Below are positions 48,546-59,780 of a stretch of DNA of 64,000 nt, piece by piece. The position numbers and the translations under genes are program-made. Origin of the DNA: Epiperipatus broadwayi (Eukaryota; Onychophora; Udeonychophora; Euonychophora; Peripatidae); the NCBI GenBank assembly GCA_028023455.1, contig JAQFVV010012446.1, positions 376,001 to 440,000 of the forward strand. The letters run 5' to 3'. The notes under the pieces were generated by a model. The model did no database searches and was not told the origin of the DNA. It saw only the letters and a program-made list of their open reading frames with translations. Numbering within the stretch: position 1 is the first letter of the stretch; every line of letters starts with the position of its first letter.

Positions 48546-49297
48546 CTAACTTGAATTACATATTGAGCTATCAGAAAGAAATAATTAGCGATCAGTAAAG
48601 AGTTACTAGGCAACGGTGATGGTGTCAAAAGTAAAAATTTCCAGATCTATAAATGAAGATATTTCACCTGCAGATGAAGTTACCAAACCTGATGAAGCCA
48701 GAAAGTGATGACAATGACCACTAAAGATCTGAATGACTATCTTCTCCATGGGATAATTTTAGCCAAGGGGATGGAATGTTAGATCTTATGTCACATTCAA
48801 ATAATGGACGTTTATCATCTTATCTTGATGAAATTTGAGCATTTGTCACCCCAGACCACATATATACAAACAGATAACATATGTCCAATGTCAAGAATGG
48901 GTTAATAGGCAATAATGCTCATTGTATCCTATTACTTTTATCATGAATGGGAATATGACCATAAATAATCTATCCATTTGGAAGTAAAGAGAGACAATCA
49001 TCAAAGCTAAATAGCCATACACTGGTTATGCACTATGTGGTTAATGCAGTGAAGTAAATCCATGTTCATGACTGGAAGCTGGTAGAACCTAACTCAGACA
49101 CAAGGCAAGCTATCACAGTCCAGGTGTAAATACCATTATACCTATTCATGAGACAGATTATCAGAGTACAAGTGGAAAAAATAGGTAAGTTTATAAAGGC
49201 ACCCAAAGTCCCTTCTTTCTATCATCACAATTAGAAGCTATATCTCACCAGTGATAGCCATCAGAAATATAAGTTATTTATAATATAAATATGCAAT
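48546..49297 (+). repeat. R repeat, copy 1 (~750 bp)
   Basis: Direct repeat with 51009-51769, similar from aacttgaattacatat to aatatgcaatt with only scattered changes. GC content is higher than the neighbourhood. Contains gatgaagttaccaaacctga and catgggataattttagccaa-type blocks. No long open frame and no recognised family; perhaps an unknown interspersed repeat. Confidence 0.9.
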
Positions 49298-50030
49298 TAA
49301 TTCATAAAATACTATTAATTTGGAAGATATGGAGAAAATCTATCACTGATTTGTAATTCTTAAATCAATGTTTTAAGATATATCATAGTAATTATTTTAG
49401 TTTAGAGCTAGGGTTTATAAATGTTTCTTTTTCATAAGCGTATCAAAATTGACTCATAGCTTGCGTATATTTGAAATAAAATACAAAAAAGTTTAATTTC
49501 ATATTTAATTATCCTAGTGTAGTGTTTATAATGTTTCTTTTCTTAAGCTTATCAGAATTGACTGAGAGCTGGTATATGTTGGAATGAAATACCAGAAAGT
49601 TTATTTTAACATTATTTATTCTCATGTAGACTATTCAATCATTGACATTGGAACTATCCAAAATGTGTATATGTGTAAATTAGAAACGCAAAATGTTTGT
49701 TTAGTTATAGCTTGTAATAAATGTTTTATTTATTTAAAAACCTTGTTCAGAATTCTTCTTTGGCATGCCTTCGTGTTCTGTTTCCACACATGCACACACA
49801 CTTACCTATTCAATATGATATGATTGCACTATTCCATAAATTTAATGGTGAATATGTTCAGATCTGATGATGTTGTTTTTTTGATCCAAACACTATAGGA
49901 AATGTTTGATTATCTGATGATTCGCTGGAAATTTTATTACTCAGTTATTATTTACATGATGAATTGAAATCAAAATGCACCCTATTTCTTCATTATCTAA
50001 CTACTATTATTTTATTAGAGTAATGCTCAA
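49298..50030 (+). repeat. E segment, copy 1 (diverged)
   Basis: Corresponds in order to 62740-64000, with shared stretches such as agaattcttcttt, tttccacacatgc, gatccaaa and ttcattatctaact. A ~115-bp local tandem repeat lies at 49396-49610 (tttataaatgtttctttt... and tttataatgtttctttt...). No coding signal; the frame 49584-49823 has no motif. Confidence 0.7.
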
Positions 50031-51008
50031 TTTATGTCATTACTTTTACGATGGTAATTAGTAGTTGTTGTAAAGTATAGATTTAAAATTAAGCCATCCA
50101 ATAAATTAATTCCCTGAAATATTCCCTTATTATTTTAGATTAGACATTAATTTAGTTATTTATTTCAAATTATTGTACAATAAAAGCTAAGTAATGCTAT
50201 ATTTCCTTTTGTGTTTAATTTAAACTTACCATACAGTAGAGTTAATTAGTACTGCATAATACAGTAAAGGTTGTTTGATGCATTTAGATGATGGGAGGAG
50301 ATGAGGTTAAACTATAATTTGTAAATGTAAATGGTTACCAATTTCAATTATTCATTTATTTTAAAATTTAAAAGATGTTTTGCTCCTATTAATTCATAAT
50401 GTTTCCTCCTATGTTTAGTATGCATTTTACATCTTATAGATCTCTATAGCCCCCGCTGAGCTCCGCTATGGTAGGACAGCATTGTAAGAGTCTCATTAAT
50501 AATTCAAAGCAAGATCAAACTAGTAATTTATTCTATTATCAATAGAATTGGTGCCCTGAATATTTATTAATAGGAAAGGTAGGATAGGTGTTGGGGGAGG
50601 ATTACAGTAAATAAATTATTATTACATCATTTGTTACTTAGTTTATGTATGATCACATGGTCTACCATCATTCATTGGGAGTAATTTGTTTTCCATGATT
50701 TAGTTAAGCATTACAAATGGGACTGTGTAATGGCATTATTACTATATTAAATATAATTCTGTTTTATGTATACAAGTGTTGATTTATTTCCTAATGCTTA
50801 AAGCCATGTGTCATCCATGTAATGTAAATAAATAATGAAAATGTAAATAAATGAACTATTCTAAGTCTGACCATTACAATGCTCAAGTACTATGCAATGT
50901 GTTCAAAAAAGCAGAAAATATGTTCCAGCAGATGTGATCAAAGTGAAGGATCTCAAACAGTGATGGTTCAAACCCTAGATGGCCAGCAACATCATAGATA
51001 CAGAACAA
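50031..51008. other. AT-rich stretch, nothing recognised
   Basis: Contains a short GC-rich patch at about 50451-50475 (ccccgctgagctccgctatgg) of unknown meaning. No element boundary or open frame of note. Confidence 0.45.
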
Positions 51009-51769
51009 ACTAACTTGAATTACATATCATGAGCTATCAGAAATAAATAATTAGCCATCAGTGGAAAGTCACCAGGCAACGGTGATGGGGTGTCAAAAGT
51101 AAAAATTTCCAGATCTATAAATGAAGATACTACACCTGCTGATGAAGTTACCAAACCTGATGAAGCCAGAAAGTGATGACAATGTCCACTAAATGTCTGA
51201 ATGACTATCTTCTTCATGAGATAATTTTAGCCAAGAGGATGGAATGTTAGATCTTATGTTACATTCAAATAATGGAATAGTTTATCGTCTTATCTTGCTG
51301 AGATTGAGCATTCGTCACCACAGACAACTGTATATACAAACGGATAACATGTCCAATGTCAAGAATGTATCAATAGGCAATAATGCTCACTGTATCATAT
51401 TACTCTTATCATGAATGGGAATATGACCATAAATAATCTATCCATTTGGAAGTAAAGAGAGACAATCATCAAAGCTGAACAGCCGTACACTGGTTATGCA
51501 CCATATGGTTAATGTAATGAAGTAAATCCATTTTCATGACTGGAAGCTGGTAGAACCTAACTCAGACACAAGGCAAGCTATCAGAGTCTAGTTGTAAATA
51601 CCATTATATCTATTCGTGAGACAGAGTATCAGAGTACAAGTGGAAAAAAATAGGTAAGTTTATAAAGGCACCCAAAGTCCCTTCTTTCTATCATGACAAT
51701 TGGAAGCTATATCTCACCAGTGATAGCCGACAGAAATATAACAGTTATTTATAATGTGAATATGCAATT
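51009..51769 (+). repeat. R repeat, copy 2 (~760 bp)
   Basis: Partner of 48546-49297 in the same orientation 2.46 kb downstream. The right end passes into different sequence from copy 1. Confidence 0.9.
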
Positions 51770-53144
51770 GTATATTTATTTTACTAATAAATATTATAAA
51801 TGTATATCACGAGTTTGTGTTTATATATATAATTAAGAATACACACAACAATTATCATTAAAGATAGGTATAGTAGTGAGCTTACATTTTTTACAAAAAT
51901 CATGATTTAAAATATTTTTATTATCTGGTTAGACAGCCAGACTTGTCTTTACAATTACCTATAAGAATTTAAACGTAATGTTTATTTTTTCTTCATTTCA
52001 ATGTTTTGTACTTTTTTATTTATCTACTTCCTGCAAATTGATATTAATTGCGAATGTGAAAGCAATCACCTCGTATTTTATTTATTTATTGTAAATAAAT
52101 TGTTAGTTTTTATTAATCGATTTAATTTGTTTTACATTTTGATTCATTCCAAACATGAGCATTTGGGAAGCCATGAAATCCACGGAATGATAGGAAGGGA
52201 TAATGGAAATACAGTAAAATGATGATGATTATCAGAACACTAAATATCTAGAAGGATTTTTTCTCTTTAAACGATATTGACGGGTAAAGTTTAATTTTAA
52301 ATTGAAACTAAACAAAAATAACACCAGAAATGATTGATATGTTTTTAATGCAAACACTTTACTTTAATGATGTTACCTTCACAATCGATTGGATGACTCC
52401 TGGTGTTGATAAACTTGGGGTGTTATTATGTGATATATATATATCACTTGATGATGGTTATTTCTTTTAAATTTATTATGTTGACTTTCTTATATACTTT
52501 CTCGTTGAATTGAATATAAAAATATAATCAACTTAATAAACAACTATATATTTTAATCATATATTTATTTTCATCTAATCAACTTTTGTTCAAAATTTAA
52601 CATTCTCTAGTCATTATGTTAACTCAATATGTCACATGATTTACATATCATCTTAGCACATCCTCTATTGACCAACCTCAACCCTAAAAAAATGTTTTTC
52701 TACTTTCCAATTTTTGTTTATATTGAAGTGATAAAATATTGTAGAAATTATAAAGAAAGGAAAATGCATGAGACAATATATTATACTGGACATTCAATCC
52801 ATTCTGATACAGAGGGCGCCACCAGACCACTACGTGTATGGGAAATTTATTTACTGTGATCAGAATAGATGATGATGATGGTTTGCGCCGACTAGACTCA
52901 GGGAGAAACAAGAGATCTTAAAATTGTTTAGACAATTAAGACAAAAAGCACAAAGACAAACGTCAGCCAAATTAAGTTTAAACCAATTCTAAAATATTAT
53001 TAAGAGAAAATAAATTATGAAATATAATTTATTGACACAATAAATAGGGTTAACTCAGGCGTGTACCAGAAATACTAAATGGAAACCTATGACAGACTGA
53101 CTGATCTTCTAATAAACGAATTATAAAGGGAGAAAGCAAATTTT
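51770..53144. other. AT-rich stretch; distinct patch near 52790-52920
   Basis: Mostly AT-rich without signal. A GC-richer patch includes gagggcgccaccagaccact and, after a gatgatgatgatgg tract (52870-52883), tttgcgccgactagactcag; it could be the tail of a LINE or SINE with a GAT-type 3' tract, but I recognise no domain. Confidence 0.35.
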
Positions 53145-53700
53145 ATTCAGCAGAGGATTCACCCAAACATTGGTTCTCACTTTCGGATACTTAAACAATA
53201 TGTTCTTGAAACAAATCAACGAAACCAGTGCCAACGAGCTTTTCGAGACCCAAAAAATATGTCAGACTCTGAATGTCAAGTGTCAGTAGAAGCTGCACCT
53301 ATTATTACGTTTAAAATAAAGGTGGTTGATTTACCCCAAGAACAACCGAAAAATATAATTTAAAATGAAATGAAAACAATTAAAACCAGCGAATCCCCAA
53401 CCAAACAGTTGGCGAAAACTAAGATAATTACAGGTCTCAATAGGAGACAAGTAAATCTTTAGAAACCCAGTTACGTCTACCCCAGCAATTAAAGAAAATG
53501 AATTACAAACAAATTCTGAGTACACGCTCTGATAAATTTCAAGCACACGTAATAAATACAAAAATAAATCTATCGGAGAGTGCACATGAGTACGAAAATA
53601 TTAAAAGTTTTAAATACTTTAGCAGAATGAAAGTCTCTCTCACCTGTAATTTAAAAAGAGATAAATATTATCTTCCTGCTGATGACTTATAAAATTACAA
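53145..53700 (+). pseudogene. Possible LINE-like coding relic
   Basis: Base composition resembles coding DNA. One frame ending at 53692 reads ESAHEYENIKSFKYFSRMKV, like the V.sFKYLGs block that follows the RT fingers/palm in many LINE proteins. Upstream, frames with few stops (QQRIHPNIGSHFRILKQY...) appear between 53155 and 53360, in shifting registers. No catalytic YADD is visible in the portion read. Low-confidence call. Confidence 0.25.
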
Positions 53701-55245
53701 AGGAAAACAATTCTAATTTCCGCTTTCAGAGATATAAGAAACGAAATCCCCACCTGCAGAAAATTAGACAATAAAGTCGTCAGCCAAAAGATTTTTGGAG
53801 GTTTGCAAAAGCGCAAACACAGTGTTTAAAAATTAATTATTGAATAATACAATAATTACAGGTAAGTATTTAAAATATACATGACTGCTAAAGCATTTAT
53901 AAAAAGTGAGGCATAAAAATATAAAACTCATTCGTCACTCTCCAATAAACATAACTGAGAGCAAATTGGGAATCTTAAAACTAAGATTCCAAAATCCATT
54001 ACAAAAATACTCGAAAACACAATAAAGATTAAATATGCGTATAAATATTACTTAAGCTTATGAATCCAGATTTATAATTAGACTGAGCGGAGATTTAATG
54101 ACAATTAATTTACCCTGGGAAGAATAAAAAAAGAAAATAGTTACCTTTCAGTAAAACAATGTTCACATAGAGTGCGCACTATTATTTTAGTTCATTTTCA
54201 GGTCATTGACAGTGGCAAGGTAAAGGTAAAGAGGTTCCGGCTTCTTCTAGATGTTTAAGGCATTACTGGAGCAAATTTGGAGGTTAGGGATCCATCCTTT
54301 GTTAAGTCAGCAAGCCATTCTGGTGGTGATAATACGTACGGTATTTGTCATCTTGTTGCAAGCAAAAGGATTTAATAACGGCGAATTTCCTTTAAGAATT
54401 TAAATGTCCGAACTGATATAAATTTTCACATGAGAAACAGCTTGTCTAGTTAAGAATAATTAATAATTCTCCAAATTTTTGGGGCTACTTATACCTCGCT
54501 CCATTTCCTGCGAAGCACTTTCCTTGTTGTTGAATTTCTACGCCTTAGGCAGGGCAGATATTAATCTCCCACTCAATCTAATCTAAGAATTCTACCCAGG
54601 AATTATTGAAACGAAAACAACTACATAAAAATTAAATCGCCACTTTTAGAACTAATTTACAATAATTAAAATAAAAGCCACAGGAATGTAATTAGCTAGG
54701 TTGCTTGTTTTTAATTAATTGATTTAAAGTAAAAACAAGTGGTATATGAAAACTATTTTAAAATAAATCGATAAACATTAAAATGATCCGTTTTACATAT
54801 AAACGCGTGTGTATTTTTATACACATATTTTTTTTTACAAAATAATAAAAATTTAAACATTAAGCGTTTAGTGAAAATTAAAAGCTTAATTTTTTTTTTT
54901 TTTGTAATAACACCATTGAATCGGATTTCAATCCGGTTCAATATATCCAAGAAAATAAAGAGAAATGTAAGAATTTAGTACAAGGATCAATAAAATTAGG
55001 AGGGAAATGAACATTAAATAAAACTTGGAAAGTTTATAAACATTTTTTAAGGTTGAGGGTGGTCAATAAAAAGTGTGCTAAAATATGTAAATCATGTAAC
55101 ATATTGAATTAACTGAATTAAAGTAACATTTTGACAAGGTTCAATTTTGAAGGAAAGTCGATTAGATGAAAATAAATATATGATTTAAATATGTAGTTGT
55201 CTATTAAGTTGATTATGTTTAAATATTCAATTCAGTGACTATATA
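53701..55245. other. Mixed stretch without recognised gene
   Basis: Somewhat less AT-rich between 54190 and 54600 (aaaggtaaagaggttccggc near 54222). Neither a tRNA-like box pair nor a domain-bearing frame was found. From 54700 to 55245 it is AT-rich again. Confidence 0.4.
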
Positions 55246-57492
55246 TATATTAAAGCCGATTTATATGTGTTTTATGGGACTAATAGTTTTAAATATGATA
55301 CTAAGATAATTTGTAATTAAAATTTCCAAAATATTATTTAAACAAAGATAATTTTTATCTGATAAAATAGATAACCATTGGTATAACAAAAGGTGTGTGT
55401 TATTCACGTTTTTGTTTATGTTTAAATGACTTTTTGGGAATCTTGCCTGTAAATTGTCATAGTAATGGATTCGCAATTATTTGGGTTCCGGAAAATAAAC
55501 CTATATTTTTGATGTTACATATTTAATAAGCTTAATTTTTTTTACTTGTTCATTCATTTATTTACATTTCCAGAAATACATTTAAAAACGGAAAGAGAAA
55601 AAACAGCCTTGTTGGTATAAAATATTAAGAATTTTGGTACGTGTGATGAATCAATAGAATTCTTCTCTTATTGAAATTTAATAAGGGAACAGAACCGATT
55701 TCCAACTTTTATTAAGAATGTTATCATATTACTAAAAAGTTTACCACAGTTCTTTATTGAATAGGTATAAGTGGTTACATGAGATTCATATAGTTTCAGA
55801 AAATCAATGATTTTTCGATTTGATTATAAACATTCTAAGTTTGTAATGTTTATCTTGGTCCACTGCTATGTGTAGAGAACCAAGAGTAATGTACTTTCTA
55901 AATAAATGTTTCCTCTCTAATTTACGCATGACTTTTATTTGAGTGACAGACAATGTTTACATTACAAATATTACACGAATGTAAAGTATGTTTGAGTATT
56001 GAATGCAATTTACAACTACAACTAGACAAAGTTCTAAACGTTCTCAGAAAAACGACATCATAGAAATAGTTCAAGGTGATATATAATGTTTGATCAAAAA
56101 AAAAAACGGCAACTTTTTTATTTTTGTTTTATAGAATGGATTGTATGTTTATGATAAACCTCACTTTTACTTTTCCTGGATTTACTTTTGTTTCTGAAGT
56201 TCAACTAATCTTATTTTGTCATAAATGGATATTAGTAAGTGAATAGGATAATCCATATAATTCTTAACTTTATACTGTGTTTACAGTTATATAATTTGAA
56301 TATTTTCTATATAACTTCTTAAATTTGAAAAACCTATTAAGTAAATAATTATCCGTCACATGTTAAAAATCAGGCCCTTTTTTAAAAACAAAACAAAGTT
56401 ACCATCCTTTCTATTGATTTAACATTTCTCTAACAAAATACTTGCATTTTTCTTCAAACTGCTATTCTACTTTTCATTTTATCTTCCTTTTCGCTCTAAT
56501 TCTTTTCCTTTTTATCTTGACTAGTTTCACACTTTTATACCTCTACCTTTCCAACAACTTAACCGTCTCAGTTTATATATATTTCTTACAACTTTATTAT
56601 TTCTATTTTTCAATTATCTTCTGTTTATCACTTTACCCACATTCTTATTGTTAGTCAAAGGTATTATTTTTAATCCATTTTTATTATTTCTCAACATAAA
56701 ATTTGAACCGACTTCGTGAATATTGCACAACAATAGTTGTTATTTACACAATACAACTTATAGAATAAATTTTATAAACTTAAAATCAAAACCAAGCGCT
56801 CTTATTGGGAACTTAATTACTAAAAATTAATCTCTAAAAATGATTACTTAAGAATTTTTAAGATTTTATGAAAGTTCAAAATCGTTTATGGTGATTTTTA
56901 AATATCTCTGTAAATTAGATTTTATGAAAAAAAATAACTGTCGTGATAAATTAAAACTTTGAAATAAAAAATACTAATTATTTTTAAATTCCGTGTAATC
57001 ACGTGATATAAATTTTACAAAATGTCGTTAGGGGACGCATTTTTCCATGGAAAAAAAACAAAAACATTTTATTTATAAATAAATAAATTAGTTCGAATTT
57101 TAGTAAATATTTGTGTGCAAAGGGAGGGAAAAGTTTATTATTTAAATACTAATTAAAATATTCGATTTATTAAAATACGACATAAAAATAAAACTTGCTA
57201 AACAATTTTAAATGCATTACGTTAGACAAGGGGTTCCCAATTCTTTTTGACAATCGACTTCTTCATGAATTCCCAACTTATTATCAACCCCTTCTACTTT
57301 ACTATTACATGATTGTGATAGTAAAAAATTGGTAATGGGATTTTTAAATTGATTATATTATAGTATTTATTATTTTTTAAATTACATACATCTAATATAT
57401 TTAGTATTTACCTGAAAGTTTGTGATGATAGTATATTAGATGTAATAATATGTTACATTATTTCCATTATCTACCATTAAATGTTGAATGTA

Positions 57493-57602
57493 GTCAAGTA
57501 TTGTTAGCCGAGAGGTCATTGCACCAGCCTTGCAAGCAAGTAGTTGGTTGGAGACAAGTGTGGGTTCGCGTCCTGGCTGATGCTATGACATATGAAAAAA
57601 AA
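57493..57602 (+). mobile_element. tRNA-derived SINE with 14-bp TSD (S copy 2)
   Basis: Same insertion as 45945-46052, with the same target-site duplication (aaatgttgaatgta at 57479-57492 and 57603-57616). Differences include cpg-type changes in the head and T arm (gcgtcctggctg). Confidence 0.93.
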
Positions 57603-57659
57603 AAATGTTGAATGTAAAGAAAATTTTAAACTTTTCAAATACAAACAACTTTTTTATAA

Positions 57660-57840
57660 CACACAAATAGACAACACAGGTTAGTAATTACACAATGCTT
57701 CGAATAATATTATTGTCCACCTTTCTTCATGTGTTGCTTGCCTGACTAGTGACAATATTAGCATAGGAGAAGAACTTACACCTTTAGATTCTCGAATATC
57801 GAATTTTAAGGAAACGTTCTAACCAACAACTATTTTCTCA
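57660..57840 (-). repeat. Decayed PLE terminal repeat (S copy 2)
   Basis: Counterpart of 46100-46290; it reads acaatgcttcgaataatatt, ccacctttcttcatgtgttg, gcctgactagtgacaatatt and ends in gttctaaccaac, all found (diverged) in one arm of the 24.2-kb palindrome. Lies ~150 bp beyond the stop codon of the GIY-YIG frame. Confidence 0.7.
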
Positions 57841-57984
57841 GAGTAACATACAGTAGAAAATTCATTTATTAATATATGAGGGTAGATGTAAATCCTCTTG
57901 AGTCATTGAAATTTTTTTAATATATTTTTTCTAAGAACAAGGTTTAATTATGGGCTTCCATACATTATACATTGCTATCCTGGG

Positions 57985-58696
57985 TTAACTTACATAATTA
58001 TTTGCTATTGTCGTATGAAAAGCTTCGTTAAATTTTTTTCTTTGTACTTTTATCTCTCTATTCAATATTTTTGTATTTTCCCAATTGAACATATGGTTAT
58101 TGTATTTACATGGTTTACTACTGTAGACACACATGTTTTTCTTCTTCAAACATTTTGTGTTCCTTCAATTGCTGTTCAACAGTCTGACAGGTCTCACCTA
58201 TATACTTCCTTCCACATTCACATGGGATTTTGTAGATGCAGTTTTTGTTTTCAACATTTCCAGTTTAGGATTAGTAGAAGTTAGAATTCTAAGAAGTGTA
58301 ATATGGCTTTGGAAAATTGTTCTAATGCTAATTTATATGCCATTTCTGAAATATATGGATACACTACAATACCACTAATTGTTTTTTTTTTTTGGAGTTT
58401 CTTTTTATTACCTATTAAAGGTTTTCTTGATGATAACTGATGGATAATCATTCTTCATAACAGTTTATTATATATGAAATTTTTCATTCGTCAAATCAAA
58501 TCGAGTGGTTTCTAGACAAACTTCCTTTGCTCGTTCTTTAGTGATAGTATAATTCCATGTTTCATGCTTCTGGTATGATTAGATGAATATGTCAAATATT
58601 TGCCATTGTATTTTGTTTTCCCATAGACTGTTATTTTTACTTTCTTCTGATGGAGTCTTGTAACAAGAGCACCTACGAATATCAGGCAACAACCAC
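57985..58696 (-). pseudogene. Relic PLE: RT C-terminus + GIY-YIG endonuclease, S copy 2
   Basis: Penelope-like retroelement polyprotein end. From 58640 down, one minus-strand frame reads KVKITVYGKTKYNGKYLTYS followed by SNHTRSMKHGIILSL: the VYrKpT.t..YL.Y.SNHp...K.gii block after the RT palm. Further on, in another frame, MKNDYPSVIIKKTFNR fits the N.YP..iI region. The GIY-YIG domain is open from 58271 to a stop at 57985 (~95 aa): CIYKIPCECGRKYIGET, QLKEHK, NHMFNWENTKILNRE and RKKFNEAF. Y, G-R-K-Y-I-G, and E-H are kept; the H.fNW histidine is present. RT palm and N-terminus are missing (cut at the TA run); stops and a frameshift separate RT from the endonuclease. Confidence 0.87.
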
Positions 58697-58718
58697 TATA
58701 TATATATATATATATATT
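58697..58718. repeat. TA microsatellite at element junction
   Basis: TA run between the truncated PLE and the hammerhead element; another TA run (59158-59168) closes the far side, so the element probably inserted into TA-rich DNA. Confidence 0.95.
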
Positions 58719-58793
58719 GTCACACACAGCAAGCTAGAGTAATCAATAGATGCCAGAAGGCTTGTGCATAAAATCCCCATCTAGTGCCTATTC

Positions 58794-58852
58794 ATCCAAT
58801 ATCGCCAGACTAGTTTCTGGCTTATGGCCTTCGTCAGTGAGGAGCCTTGGAT
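58794..58852 (-). ncRNA. Type I hammerhead ribozyme (copy 5)
   Basis: On the minus strand: ATCCAA, GGC, TCCTCA, CTGACGA, AGGC-CATAA-GCCA, GAAAC-TA-GTC, TGGCGA, TA, TTGGAT. Core intact. One C-C mismatch in inner stem I (TCCTCA/TGGCGA) separates it from copies 4 and 6. Confidence 0.87.
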
Positions 58853-59022
58853 CTGAGAGCACCGTGGGTACATACCCATATGACTATATAAGCTAATGGG
58901 CATGGATTGAAAACATTAAGGTGTTTTCAGTTTAAGACTCATAGTTTTGTAGTTAAATGGAGATAAAAGGTGGTTGCTGGAGGGTTGCATTAAATCCTAA
59001 GATCAAAGTGCAGTGCTCTCAG

Positions 59023-59081
59023 TTCCAAGGCTTCTCACTGATGAAGGCCATAAGCCAGAAACTAGTCTGGGGATATTGGAT
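59023..59081 (+). ncRNA. Type I hammerhead ribozyme (copy 6, core intact)
   Basis: TTCCAA, GGC, TTCTCA, CTGATGA, AGGC-CATAA-GCCA, GAAAC-TA-GTC, TGGGGA, TA, TTGGAT. Inner stem I pairs at all six positions using G-U pairs; the outer block pairs at five of six. Faces copy 5 within the same element; predicted cleavage after 59069. Confidence 0.88.
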
Positions 59082-59169
59082 GAGTAGGCACTAGATGGGA
59101 TTTTATGCACAAGCCTTCTGACATCCACTGATTACTCTAGCTTGCTGGGTGTCGCACTATATATATATT

Positions 59170-59780
59170 AATTGTGACCTTCTGATTTGGCACCAGAAAT
59201 ACTATTTGTAATTGTGTGGTATTATATCAGTAGCATCTGATCTTGTCTTATTTTTTAAAAAAATGAAATAACGTTAAAATTTTTAATTTTTTTATTTATG
59301 ACTTAAAACTATGATCAAAAGTAAGTGGAGATGTAATTTAAAAATTATTGGATGTTTATTATCTTACTTTAGGGTATAATTAATAATAGGATAGGGGGTG
59401 GCTTGTTATAAACATAGTCAGTTCAGTTTGAGTTGATGCTAATTTGTTTTATTTGTTCGCAAATAAACATTTAGACTTATTTGAATGATTCTCTAGTTTA
59501 TTTGCTTTACATATTTTAATTTATAGTATAAACAGTGAAATATGTTTCACTCATCATCATTAACATAGTCATTTAGTCATATCACTTTGGTGTCTATAGT
59601 GCATTGTTTGTAAATATTCATGTATGTCAATATCATTATTCAACTTCATTTTTCATTCATATGCTTCATTAAATCATTAAATATCACATCTCATATTCAA
59701 ATATTTAATTTCATAAATAAGTGTTAAAAACCAGCTTAATTACATTTTAAGTGAATTAATTGAGTAGTGGACTGGTGAAT
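59170..59780 (+). repeat. D segment, copy 2 (diverged)
   Basis: Counterpart of 42720-43330, sharing ggcaccagaaa, ggggtggcttgt, catttttcattcat and tacattttaagtgaattaat in the same order. In both places it follows a hammerhead element, suggesting an ancestral order S - hammerhead element - D. Confidence 0.65.

Larger units (their letters stand above)
55246..58700 (+). repeat. S segment, copy 2 (3.5-kb duplication)
   Basis: Partner of 43692-47165, with the same order: AT-rich DNA, SINE, decayed PLE terminal repeat, PLE coding relic, TA run. Small indels distinguish the copies (for example ~20 extra bases at 55630-55650 here). Confidence 0.92.
58719..59158. mobile_element. Double-hammerhead palindromic element (most complete)
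   Basis: Left end ttgtcacacacagcaagcta, right end cttgctgggtgtcgcac. Two ribozymes face each other, minus at 58794-58852 and plus at 59023-59081, each with its own 3' arm running outward (gcacaagccttctg-type). Between them is ~160 bp (58861-59020) with gcatggattgaaaacattaa and ggtggttgctggagggttgc, found also at 41.58-41.69 kb. This gives the likely monomer: unique leader, ribozyme, arm; the element is a partial monomer pair joined head to head. No target-site duplication beyond TA. Confidence 0.87.

Noticed and set aside
48690-48712. CTGATGAAGCCAGAAAG as another hammerhead
   Set aside because: It has the box and a GAAA, but there is no room for stem II and no stem I or III pairing; also in R copy 2 only by duplication.
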